Source: an uncultured Schaedlerella sp. (GTDB taxonomy: Bacteria; Bacillota; Clostridia; Lachnospirales; Lachnospiraceae). From it: 21,707 nucleotides of DNA. Made by a program: the position numbers and the translations under genes. The DNA is taken from positions 1 through 21,707 of the forward strand of contig CAKSAJ010000037.1 of NCBI GenBank assembly GCA_934435195.1, written 5' to 3'. Below the pieces are notes generated by a model. The model had not been told where the DNA came from. It ran no database searches and worked only from the letters and a program-made list of their open reading frames with translations. Below, in pieces: positions 15,703 through 21,707 of the stretch; the stretch's first letter is position 1; each line of letters starts with the position of its first letter.

Positions 15703-15803
15703 TTCAATTAGTCCTGAACGTATGGCATCAAAGAAATATACTTGTGAAATCCTCCCATCAGATTCCATCAGATGCTATCCTGCCCATATTTCTAGGTTTT
15801 GTA

Positions 15804-15830
15804 ACGAATTCAGATTCTATCTGAATTCGT
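15804..15830. repeat. Perfect 12-bp inverted repeat near the integrase 3' end
   Basis: ACGAATTCAGAT, a TCT loop, ATCTGAATTCGT. It lies between the integrase stop and its terminator, without a U-tract. A nearby direct repeat CCATCAGAT occurs twice (around 15756 and 15767). These could be recombinase or excisionase sites at the element end, but this is inference. Confidence 0.55.
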
Positions 15831-15856
15831 CATATATTGTCTTTTCCAAATCAAAT

Positions 15857-15886
15857 GGTGTACTTTTTGGTGTAAAAATTGGTGTA
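15857..15886. repeat. Three GGTGTA repeats at exact 12-base steps (integrase arm-site type)
   Basis: GGTGTA begins at 15857, 15869 and 15881, each separated by six AT-rich bases. Comparable phased short repeats just beyond the integrase gene serve as arm-type binding sites for the N-terminal domain of Tn916- and lambda-type integrases. The element end (att core) should lie nearby, between here and about 15650; I could not find a second copy of a core in this window. Confidence 0.5.
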
Positions 15887-15937
15887 CAACATTTTCTGTA
15901 AATACTTCTTTGCTTCCCTCATATTATATCACACTAT

Positions 15938-17170
15938 TCAGGAAATTACCACTGATTCTAATATAGACATTTCTTTTTTTGTTCTACTTTCACTGATATG
16001 TGTATAGATATCCATAGTAGTGTTAATCTTTGCATGTCCCATAATCTTCTGTAATATTTTAGGATCCATTCCAGCTTCATAACATCGACTTGCAAATGAA
16101 TGTCGCATTATATGTGGTGTAAAATCTTTCAGATAAACCGGTTCTCGATTTTCCTCTTTTGCCAAAATATCTTCTTCTGTTTTTTGCACTTTAATAATAC
16201 GCCTTATCTCAATATTAACAAGATCCGCATAATACGGATGTCCATTCTGCGTGCAAAACACAAAATCCGAATATCCGTTTATCTCAATATTACACCTTAT
16301 ACTAAGTGAATCTAAATATTGTTTCTGCAATTTAAATGCTTTTTTCACTTCTGGAAGCATTGGAACTTTTCGAATCGCATTTTTCGTCTTTGGAGTATTG
16401 ATTAAATAACGATTATTATTCTCTGTAAGAAACTTTGTTTTATGCAGTGTCTTATCAATATTAATCGTCTCATTTTCAAAATCAATGTCATCCCAAGTAA
16501 GAGCCGTTAATTCCCCCACTCGTAGCCCTGTTCCAAATGCAATCGTGAACATCGGTTTATATCGATCAAAAAATCGATGTCCATCAATATATTCAAAAAA
16601 TCTACTCTGTTCCTCAACTGTTAACGCTTCTTTCTCCTTTGTCTGAGGTGTCTCTATTTCACGCAATACGTTATAAACTGGATTTCTATGAATTATATCA
16701 TTATATACCGCCTGTTCAAGCATGCAATAAATAATATTGTTGATATACTTCACAGTTCCGATTGCTAACTTCTTTTCTCCATTTAGAAGATTATTGTAAA
16801 ACGTAATCATATGTACTCGTTTTAGTCTATTTACTTGCATGCCTCCAATCGTATCTGCCACATACCATTTCCAATAGCTTTGATAATTATAAAGCGTAAC
16901 AGGTTTCAATTTATCTTTTTTATAAATATCAATCCACTTTTTAAACCATTGATTCATAGTAATGTTCTCAAGATTGCTATAAATCCCGTCATGAAATGAG
17001 GTCTGTATTCGATTCACTCTGACTTTAAGTTCCGCTAAATTCTTTCCATAATATGTATACCGCTTTCCATTAAATGTAAACCTTGCCTGATAGCGACCAT
17101 CCGATCTCTGTGAAAATCCATCCGGCAGCTTACGTCCTTTATCATCTACTCTCTTGGTAGCTTTTGCCAT
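15938..17170 (-). CDS. int: Tn916-type tyrosine integrase
   Basis: A 410-residue site-specific recombinase, close to the 405 residues of Tn916 Int. It has an N-terminal AP2-like arm-binding domain (about 5-60, GFSQRSDGRYQARF), a SAM-like core-binding domain (about 70-175) and a catalytic domain. The full catalytic set is present: R217 (GTGLRVGELT), K261 (TPKTK), H353 and R356 (HIMRHSF), H379 (MGHAKI) and nucleophile Y389 (IYTHI). I chose the ATG at 17170 because GAGGAGG lies 6 bases before it; the open frame to 17236 has no such site. It follows the excisionase gene, as in Tn916-like elements, and reads toward the element end. No conjugation genes are seen. Confidence 0.93.
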   Translation of the reverse strand: MAKATKRVDDKGRKLPDGFSQRSDGRYQARFTFNGKRYTYYGKNLAELKVRVNRIQTSFHDGIYSNLENITMNQWFKKWIDIYKKDKLKPVTLYNYQSYWKWYVADTIGGMQVNRLKRVHMITFYNNLLNGEKKLAIGTVKYINNIIYCMLEQAVYNDIIHRNPVYNVLREIETPQTKEKEALTVEEQSRFFEYIDGHRFFDRYKPMFTIAFGTGLRVGELTALTWDDIDFENETINIDKTLHKTKFLTENNNRYLINTPKTKNAIRKVPMLPEVKKAFKLQKQYLDSLSIRCNIEINGYSDFVFCTQNGHPYYADLVNIEIRRIIKVQKTEEDILAKEENREPVYLKDFTPHIMRHSFASRCYEAGMDPKILQKIMGHAKINTTMDIYTHISESRTKKEMSILESVVIS

Positions 17171-17252
17171 GTGTACCTCCTCATCACCGGCAAACTTATA
17201 ATAATATACATCTTTTATTATACGCCTGTTCAACATTGTGTCAATTCAGTTT

Positions 17253-17450
17253 CTATTCACTTATGCTATCCAAATACGTTTTTACTTTTTCTACATTTAC
17301 CAGAACTCTTCTTCCTATATAGATTTTTGCTTCTGCCTGTTCTACAATTTTTGTTGCAGTGTGTCTTCCTGCCCCTACATAATTCATAAACTCCTCCATT
17401 GTCATTGTTAACGGTTGCTCAACACCTGTTCTCTTTGTTGTAACGTTCAT
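17253..17450 (-). CDS. xis: Excisionase-like small helix-turn-helix protein
   Basis: A 65-residue DNA-binding protein of the excisionase/MerR-like wHTH type, as in Tn916 Xis (67 residues). Features are MTMEEFMNYVGAGRHTATKI (helix-turn-helix) and IGRRVLVNVEKVKTYLD (wing and last helix). It would bend the element ends and direct the integrase toward excision. The start at 17450 has AAAGGAAG just upstream; an open frame continues to 17567 but without a better site. It lies 82 bases upstream of the integrase start on the same strand, so the two are probably co-transcribed. Confidence 0.82.
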   Translation of the reverse strand: MNVTTKRTGVEQPLTMTMEEFMNYVGAGRHTATKIVEQAEAKIYIGRRVLVNVEKVKTYLDSISE

Positions 17451-17908
17451 CACTTCATCTTCCTTTCTCTTTTTGTTCTTTTTAATAGCACAGATAAATA
17501 TTCCCAGCAAACATTTATCTCTAATATCAAATGGCATCGTGGGCCGACCGTAATAAGCAGCCCACACAATTTATCTCCGTCCCTTGCCATCGGGAATATA
17601 TACAGCCAGTTGGTCACTGTCATATCATCATACCGCACCCTATCTCACGGTATGCTGATCTCAGACGCTACTCCGAGCTGCAGATTCCTCATCTGCAGAA
17701 GTATCATTATCGTCCTCTTTTTAAATAAATCCACCACAGATTTATCCATGCAAAATGCCGCTACCATACCTTTCGCTTCTTCTACTACGATTCCTTGCTT
17801 TTATCCATTCGGACAGGCATCTCCTGGCGAAGCTGATTGTTTTACATCACATATTGTGTTTCGGATTATGTACTCGCATATATTGACTATTCAGTTTTTA
17901 TTGAATCT
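17451..17908. other. Stretch without a convincing gene; possible decayed ORF
   Basis: No open frame here has a start, ribosome site and recognisable domain. On the minus strand a short frame at 17767-17645 begins MVAAFCMDKSVVDLFKK behind GAAGCGAAAGG. In the next frame an acidic, tail-like stretch (EDDNDTSADEESAARSSV, stop at 17661) follows directly after a poly-A run. This suggests a gene end broken by a one-base frameshift. In Tn916-like elements this position can hold small regulatory genes. The long plus-strand frame across it (17415-17924) looks like a shadow. Confidence 0.3.
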
Positions 17909-17965
17909 TTTATTGATTCATTAAAGAACACCTTCTGCAAAGATACGCTTTAATGAACCAATAAA
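17909..17965 (-). terminator. Inverted repeat after the first XRE gene
   Basis: An 18-base arm (TTTATTGATTCATTAAAG, 17909-17926) pairs with 17948-17965 at 17 of 18 positions across a 21-base loop. It begins 1 base beyond the stop of the XRE gene. The stem is AT-rich and has no clear U-tract on the minus strand, so it is a weak terminator or an operator-like palindrome. Confidence 0.4.
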
Positions 17966-17966
17966 G

Positions 17967-18329
17967 TCATCTGTTTTTACTATGCATCCATTGTTCAATT
18001 GGCTTTTTCATCGATTCCATTGTATCCAGCAAAAAATGTATTTGCTGATCTTCCATCTCACAAATTAACCTTTGAAACCGCTCAATTTGTTCTTTGGAAG
18101 CATCTGGCTTTTGGTCTACCATCAATAAATCATTTGGAGTAACATTCAAGGCATTGCATATCTGATAACAATATCCTAATGTCATATCCCTTTTACAGTT
18201 CTCAATTTGATTTACAAATGCATGGCTTACTTCCGCTCGTTCCGCCAGTTCCTCTTGTGTCCAGCCCTTTTTCAGTCTGTACTTTTTTATATTTTCTGCC
18301 ACAGTCCGCATTTTCATATGTTCTTTCAT
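17967..18329 (-). CDS. XRE-family repressor-like regulator
   Basis: A 120-residue protein with an N-terminal Cro/cI-type helix-turn-helix (about 8-70): IKKYRLKKGWTQEELAERAE, then VSHAFVNQIENCKRDMT and ICNALNVTPNDLL. The C-terminal 45 residues are helical, rich in Gln, Met and Glu, and probably dimerise. AGGAGA precedes the ATG at 18329 by 8 bases. Such proteins commonly control lysogeny-like circuits of integrative elements. Two identical palindromes lie 135-190 bases upstream and are the likely operators of this gene or the divergent XRE gene. What it controls is inferred from context. Confidence 0.85.
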   Translation of the reverse strand: MKEHMKMRTVAENIKKYRLKKGWTQEELAERAEVSHAFVNQIENCKRDMTLGYCYQICNALNVTPNDLLMVDQKPDASKEQIERFQRLICEMEDQQIHFLLDTMESMKKPIEQWMHSKNR

Positions 18330-18457
18330 CTGATGTTCTCCTGATACATCCTATTTTATTTTGCCTCACCAGAAAACTCCACCGACAGCTGCAAATACTT
18401 TTGTAACCATTGCAAATCAACTTATGTCAGCATTTACTCTATACTTTTATAACCGCA

Positions 18458-18516
18458 ACTTCTCGACAAGTTGTCGCAAAGCACATCACAAACTTTTACT
18501 TCTCGACAAGTTGTCG
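18458..18516. repeat. Two identical palindromic operator-like repeats, 40 bases apart
   Basis: The 19-base sequence ACTTCTCGACAAGTTGTCG occurs at 18458-18476 and 18498-18516. Each copy contains the palindrome CGACAA-G-TTGTCG, overlapped by a second near-palindrome ACTT-C-TCGA-C-AAGT. The 40-base step is close to four helical turns, which suits cooperative binding of two repressor dimers on one DNA face. The likely binder is one of the two flanking XRE proteins. Confidence 0.7.
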
Positions 18517-18547
18517 GGAATTAAATATCTTTTACCCTTAACTAAAA

Positions 18548-18596
18548 TTCAGGTGCATCACAAGATAGTTTTTTACCATCTTGCAATGCACCTGAA
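18548..18596. repeat. 19-bp imperfect inverted repeat
   Basis: Arms 18548-18566 and 18578-18596 (TTCAGGTGCATCACAAGAT and its near complement, 17 of 19 paired) enclose an 11-base loop containing TTTTTT. On the minus strand the stem is followed by TTTTAG. It could be a terminator preventing transcription from reaching the operators, or a small mobile or recombination remnant. Confidence 0.5.
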
Positions 18597-18786
18597 CACC
18601 GCATTTTCTTACATATTTTGTTTTTACTTCTATCCGCTTTCTCAATACGTTTTCATACTTCAATTTTCCCATTCATATTCTCGCTTCTTATGTTTCATAG
18701 TGCATTGTAGTGGACTTTCCCTCTCCATCACGACTACATTCCTAATAAACCGTGTCTACTGTAAACTATATGTGAGGTGAACTAAA

Positions 18787-19134
18787 ATGGACAAGATAAA
18801 AGAAAATCTCGGAATCTTAATCCGTGAAGCCCGTGAAAAGGCCGGGCTCACACAATATGAATTATCAGAAGAACTGGGATTAGGAGACAAAACAATCCTT
18901 AACATTGAAAACTTTCGTGGCAATCCTAAATTTGACAGTCTGTATCCTCTTGTCAATTTCCTCAAGATTCCGGGCGATAAACTGTTTTATCCGGATATTG
19001 AAGAACACGAAGCAAACAAGCAACAGCTTCTTTTGGAAATTCAATCTTGCAGCGACAACGAAGCCGCTGAACTTCTTCGAGTTGTACGCTATATGCTCGA
19101 AATACTCCGCAGACAGCCTTCTGATTTTGAATAG
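18787..19134 (+). CDS. XRE-family regulator
   Basis: A 115-residue protein with a Cro/cI-type helix-turn-helix (about 6-65): LIREAREKAGLTQYELSEEL, GDKTILNIENFRGNPKFDSL, VNFLKIPGDKLFYPD. A helical acidic tail (about 70-115) probably dimerises or signals. This family is common as a short regulator in Lachnospiraceae mobile elements. AGGTG lies 8 bases before the ATG. It is divergent from the other XRE gene across the operator region and convergent with the receiver-domain gene, with which it shares a terminator. No target is identifiable beyond the nearby palindromes. Confidence 0.83.
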   Translation: MDKIKENLGILIREAREKAGLTQYELSEELGLGDKTILNIENFRGNPKFDSLYPLVNFLKIPGDKLFYPDIEEHEANKQQLLLEIQSCSDNEAAELLRVVRYMLEILRRQPSDFE

Positions 19135-19172
19135 TCAAAACCAGAGTCATCGTCTAACAATATTTCACAGAT

Positions 19173-19218
19173 AATAAGGATAAAGAATTATATTCTAACG
19201 CTCTTCTTTATCCTTATT
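19173..19218. terminator. Bidirectional hairpin between convergent genes
   Basis: A perfect 15-bp stem (AATAAGGATAAAGAA, 19173-19187, with 19204-19218) around a 16-base loop. It lies between the plus-strand XRE gene and the minus-strand receiver gene, overlapping the last codons of the latter. It ends in TTATT on both strands, consistent with a weak-to-moderate terminator in both directions. Confidence 0.6.
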
Positions 19219-19623
19219 TATTTCTGGTAACCACTTTTTCTGATTCTCTTTCCACTTAAAATACCAGTACCAACGAAACATTTCCTCTATTTTATCTTGA
19301 TAGCGTTGCTCAATCTTGGTTTTCTCCAAATAATCAGTTACTCCCATTTTCAGCATATTTAAAATATCAGAAACGCCGCTTTGACCCATCAATGCAAGAA
19401 TCGGAACGCTCTGCATACTTTTTATACGAATGAATAAACGATAATCAGCTTTTTTAATTTGTTTGATATCCATATCTATTACAACAAATGCTACTGAATG
19501 TCTTTTCAAAAAATCTTCCAATTGTGCAATTGAACATCTTTTAACTTCCATTCCATGATGTTTCACAAACTTTACAGTCTGCATATACAATTGTATATCC
19601 CTGCTCACCAATAAAACTGTCAT
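19195..19623 (-). CDS. Orphan receiver-domain protein, no output domain
   Basis: A 142-residue CheY-like protein. The fold is readable: beta-1 TVLLVSRD with one acidic residue (D9) instead of the usual pair, candidate phosphoacceptor D50 in FVVIDMD, and conserved K101 in DYLEK. The switch Thr/Ser is replaced by M79 (ILALMGQ) and the usual Pro after Lys by Thr. The 40-residue tail is aromatic and charged (FRWYWYFKWKE) with no DNA-binding domain. GAGGAAG sits just before the ATG. It lies 48 bases after agrB, separated by a hairpin, in the place where agr loci may carry a regulator, but it is not a LytTR-type AgrA. It may be a phosphate sink, an adaptor or a partner-switching protein. The receiver fold is fairly sure; the role is open. 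Confidence 0.75.
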   Translation of the reverse strand: MTVLLVSRDIQLYMQTVKFVKHHGMEVKRCSIAQLEDFLKRHSVAFVVIDMDIKQIKKADYRLFIRIKSMQSVPILALMGQSGVSDILNMLKMGVTDYLEKTKIEQRYQDKIEEMFRWYWYFKWKENQKKWLPEINKDKEER

Positions 19624-19637
19624 ACTTCCTCAAATTT

Positions 19638-19673
19638 AAATAAGACAAAGTCTCAAATCCCTTTGTCTTATTT
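19638..19673 (-). terminator. Hairpin terminator at the end of agrB
   Basis: A perfect 13-bp stem (AAATAAGACAAAG, 19638-19650, with 19661-19673) around a 10-base loop; the agrB stop codon lies in its base. On the minus strand it ends CTTATTTAAATTT. It may separate agrB from the receiver gene or let only part of the transcripts through. Confidence 0.6.
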
Positions 19674-20262
19674 ATAGGTCTATCCGTTTTCTGTTATCAA
19701 ATTTTTGTTTCCATTTTCCGATAATCATAGATGCCACTATTACAATCATTGTCAATGCACTTAAAGACAAGTACTTTTCTCCATCTACAGCAAACAAAAT
19801 TATGCTCCCAAAGAATATTCCCCTTAAAATCATATTCAATTTTTTTTGAAAATATTTCTTCGCATTCGCCTCCAACGGTCGATTCGCATGTTCTACTGGT
19901 TTGATTATCTTTATCATCAAAACCATACTCAGTATAATAATAAGAGATGCAATCTTTGACAACTGATAATTCTTTGCTGCCAATAATACACCTGATTGCA
20001 CAACACACGAACAAAAAAAGCATGCCCAAAAGCTATCCAAATGCAATCCCCCAGCATAAGACCTCACTAGAATAAAAATGCCTAAGAATATAGCATATTC
20101 TAAGACCATATGCATTTTTAACGCTATAAACAAGCTAACCACTATACAGGAAACCATCTCCATTGCGGTCTGGAATCCAAAACAGTAAATGTCATAGGAC
20201 TCCTTTCTTATAGCACCTTTATCCAAAATGTAGTCTGTTAATTTAACTGCCAATCGGTACAT
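19672..20262 (-). CDS. agrB: AgrB accessory peptidase
   Basis: A 196-residue membrane cysteine endopeptidase that trims the C-terminal part of AgrD and forms the thiolactone ring of the autoinducer. The diagnostic block RSYAGGLHLDSFWAC carries catalytic H74 and C81 with the same 7-residue spacing as Staphylococcus aureus AgrB (H77, C84). About five to six hydrophobic segments are visible, from 34-48 onward, and the length is typical. The ATG lies 1 base after the agrD stop, with GAGAAG upstream, so the two are translationally coupled. The family also includes AgrB-like proteins with other peptide substrates, but the adjacent agrD fits. Confidence 0.93.
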   Translation of the reverse strand: MYRLAVKLTDYILDKGAIRKESYDIYCFGFQTAMEMVSCIVVSLFIALKMHMVLEYAIFLGIFILVRSYAGGLHLDSFWACFFCSCVVQSGVLLAAKNYQLSKIASLIIILSMVLMIKIIKPVEHANRPLEANAKKYFQKKLNMILRGIFFGSIILFAVDGEKYLSLSALTMIVIVASMIIGKWKQKFDNRKRIDL

Positions 20263-20263
20263 C

Positions 20264-20425
20264 CTAATATCTTCTCAACTGTTCCATTTCTTCCGGCATC
20301 TTTGGCTGATGATAGATAAAATAGCATCTGCTGTTTGCTGCTAAAAAGCTAAATACTAATGCCAATCCAGCCAATGAATTGGCAACTTTGATGTGCTTCA
20401 TTAAATAATTTTTCTTTTTTTTCAT
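20264..20425 (-). CDS. agrD: AgrD-type cyclic lactone autoinducer precursor
   Basis: A 53-residue precursor with three parts. The amphipathic leader (1-30) runs from MKKKKNYLMKH to SFLAA. The core is NSR-CYFIY, with Cys34 as ring-forming residue. The acidic recognition tail is HQPKMPEEMEQLRRY. By comparison with clostridial AgrD proteins (Cys plus four residues followed by HQPKxP or YQPKxP), the predicted product is a five-membered thiolactone CYFIY with a short N-terminal tail such as SR or NSR. GGAGGTG lies 7 bases before the chosen ATG at 20425; the frame is open upstream to 20524 but without such a site. It sits between agrC and agrB in the usual order. Exact N-terminal trimming cannot be read from sequence. 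Confidence 0.9.
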   Translation of the reverse strand: MKKKKNYLMKHIKVANSLAGLALVFSFLAANSRCYFIYHQPKMPEEMEQLRRY

Positions 20426-20513
20426 AATCTTCACCTCCACTATCAACATATTATCAAATCTTTTAGCCGAGGAGACCATTATGTAATTTTTCCGGGTTTC
20501 CATGTAACATTTT

Positions 20514-21630
20514 CTATTTTCCATACAACAATATTTTTAATGTAAATATATTTTCGTTAGAGTCAATATGCATAATCCCATTATACATTTCCACCGCCTT
20601 CTGAATAGATTTTAACCCAATCCCATGATTAGATGCATCAGGTTTTGTGGTTATCAATCTTCCCCCTCTTTCTCTTTTTAGACTTCCATTAAAAGAATTA
20701 ATCACAACGATAGAAAGATTATTTTGAACATACTTTATCGCCAATTTTACACTTCTCTCTTTTTCCGCTAATTTACTCGTAGCTTCTATCGCATTATCCA
20801 ACGCATTTCCTAAAATCACACACAAATCAGCATTGCTAAAGTTCATTTTAATAGGAATTTTTAAATCAATACAGAATTCTATCCCTTTGTTTTTTGCAAC
20901 AGAATACTTATAATTAACCAATGAATCTATTGTATTGTTTCCACTCCGGGCAATTCCAAATGACTGTATGCCGCTTTCATCAATTAGATTTTGAACATAC
21001 TCCAGAATTTCTTTATTTTTCTTATTTTCTGCCAGCTCAATTAACGGAAATAGTTTCTGTTTCATATCATGGCTTACATTTCGAAGATTTAACATGGCAA
21101 TTTCTCTTTCATTCATATGAATATCATATAATTCAATTTGCTGTCTATAAACAGTATTTAGTCTACAAAGTTCTGTTTCTTTCGCCATATTGTTATAAAC
21201 GAAAAATATAACCACATTAATCCCCAACAGAATAATGGATGAAACAATAGATTGTATAATCATTCCAGTTGAATTTTGTTTATAATTCAGAAAAAACAAA
21301 TTTGCCACAACATAAATGCTCCCCAACGGGATACATACAATTAACAAACTATATTTTTTTGAGATTCCATTTTTCGATGCGTTATGTAAAAGAAACCGCA
21401 AAATGAGTATTGTAAAAAACAACAGGCTCTTTGAAATTAATGAACCTGCTGTCATTGGAATCATATAATCAATACCTGCCACCATGAACACAAGACCACA
21501 CACCGTTTCGAATAGCATAGCAATTGAATTAAATGTCACCGCAAATATACACTTTTTCAAAAAATCTCCTTGATATGCACACCCTCCAACAAGTACAGAC
21601 AAAACAACAACCGTTAAAATATTGGAATAC
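20514..21630 (-). pseudogene. agrC: AgrC-like GHKL sensor kinase, 5' end interrupted
   Basis: The kinase normally senses the autoinducer peptide. The remaining part encodes about five membrane segments (first 140 residues). A dimerisation helix follows with phosphoacceptor His in RNVSHDMKQKL, then the GHKL ATPase with N box LGNALDNAIEAT and G box NHGIGLKSI. The frame is open leftward from 21630 (YSNILTVVVLSVLVGG), running through what looks like the middle of a membrane helix. It meets a stop only at 21641-21639, inside a sequence resembling an IS end. A TTG at 21602 gives a 362-residue frame but has no clear ribosome site. Intact AgrC proteins are about 420-440 residues, so about 60-70 N-terminal residues, including the first membrane helices, are missing. 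The catalytic core is intact. Internal initiation is possible but would give a sensor lacking part of its receptor region. Confidence 0.72.
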
Positions 21631-21707
21631 GGAGTTTGTCAAGCAAAGTGTGTAAATTTTTTGATTTTTTATCGGCGGTCAAATTAGACCGCCGATTTTG
21701 CATTATT
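21631..21707. mobile_element. Probable IS256-family end (partial, runs off right edge)
   Basis: From 21631 the sequence reads GGAGTTTGTCAAGCAAAGTG followed by TGTAAATTTT, which resembles the terminal inverted repeat of IS256-family elements (G-rich tip, TTTGTCAAG, then TGTGTAAA). Next comes a perfect 10-bp hairpin ATCGGCGGTC-AAATTA-GACCGCCGAT (21671-21696) followed by TTTT, a terminator that would block plus-strand transcription from running into the element. No transposase is visible; the other end and any 8-bp target duplication lie outside the window. The family call is from memory of the repeat pattern. Confidence 0.5.

Larger units (their letters stand above)
18330..18786. promoter_or_regulatory. 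Divergent control region between two XRE genes
   Basis: This 457-base spacer holds no convincing gene. It contains two identical operator-like repeats (18458-18516) and a 19-bp imperfect inverted repeat (18548-18596). TATA-rich sequence (TATAAAAGTATAGAG on the minus strand, 18454-18440) lies beside the operators. It must carry the promoters of both flanking regulators, but I cannot place them firmly. A plus-strand frame of 139 codons (18361-18780) has no ribosome site or coding character. Confidence 0.5.

Noticed and set aside
15857..15886. Phased GGTGTA repeats as a CRISPR-like array
   Set aside because: Units are 6 bases with 6-base spacers; far too short for CRISPR and no cas gene is present.
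15653..15901. Plus-strand open frame of 82 codons after the integrase
   Set aside because: It covers the terminator and the repeats of the element end and has no ribosome site or family resemblance.
17415..17924. Plus-strand open frame of 169 codons
   Set aside because: No ribosome site, composition rich in Cys, Phe, His and Ser as in antisense shadows, and it overlaps the excisionase start on the other strand.
18361..18780. Plus-strand open frame of 139 codons between the XRE genes
   Set aside because: It runs through both operator palindromes and the inverted repeat, has no ribosome site and no recognisable domain.

Overview
The window looks like a stretch of a low-to-moderate G+C Bacillota chromosome, most likely a gut Lachnospiraceae (Clostridia) species. 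The evidence is the gdpP-rplI-dnaB cluster, mutS2, a YhaM-type nuclease, strong GGAGG-type ribosome binding sites, a clostridial-type AgrD and Tn916-like integration genes. No ribosomal RNA or tRNA gene is visible, so the genus cannot be fixed.

Layout from left to right. Positions 1-529 look like the debris of a mobile element. They hold the first codons of a possible ABC transporter ATPase (minus strand), a compound hairpin, and a broken secreted protein of the kind carried by Tn1549-like conjugative elements. This debris abuts the 3' end of rlmD, a known insertion site for conjugative elements. Then comes a minus-strand operon: an HtrA-like membrane protein whose catalytic triad is gone, a YhaM-type 3'-5' exoribonuclease and rlmD. 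Divergent from it on the plus strand are mutS2, an OmpR-type response regulator and a HAMP histidine kinase. Convergent with the kinase is a lone sugar-type solute-binding lipoprotein. A 56-residue two-cluster ferredoxin and a MerR-type regulator follow on the plus strand. The minus-strand housekeeping cluster gdpP-rplI-dnaB then runs towards the MerR gene.

Two long, GC-rich, nearly perfect hairpins (8940-9016 and 11484-11563) sit in the two convergent gene junctions. They share an inner stem, while their outer stems differ in sequence but still pair. This is the clearest unexplained structure in the core part of the window.

From about 15.65 kb to the right edge the window is accessory DNA. 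It holds a Tn916-type tyrosine integrase with an excisionase, a stretch with no clear gene, two XRE repressors flanking a spacer with two copies of a palindromic operator-like repeat, an orphan receiver-domain protein with no output domain, and an agr peptide-signalling locus. The locus contains agrB, agrD with a predicted CYFIY thiolactone core, and an agrC-like kinase. The kinase reading frame stays open up to 21630, where a sequence resembling an IS256-family end begins. The sensor therefore looks broken, and no LytTR-type AgrA is present in the window. As it stands, the locus could probably still make peptide but may not sense it.
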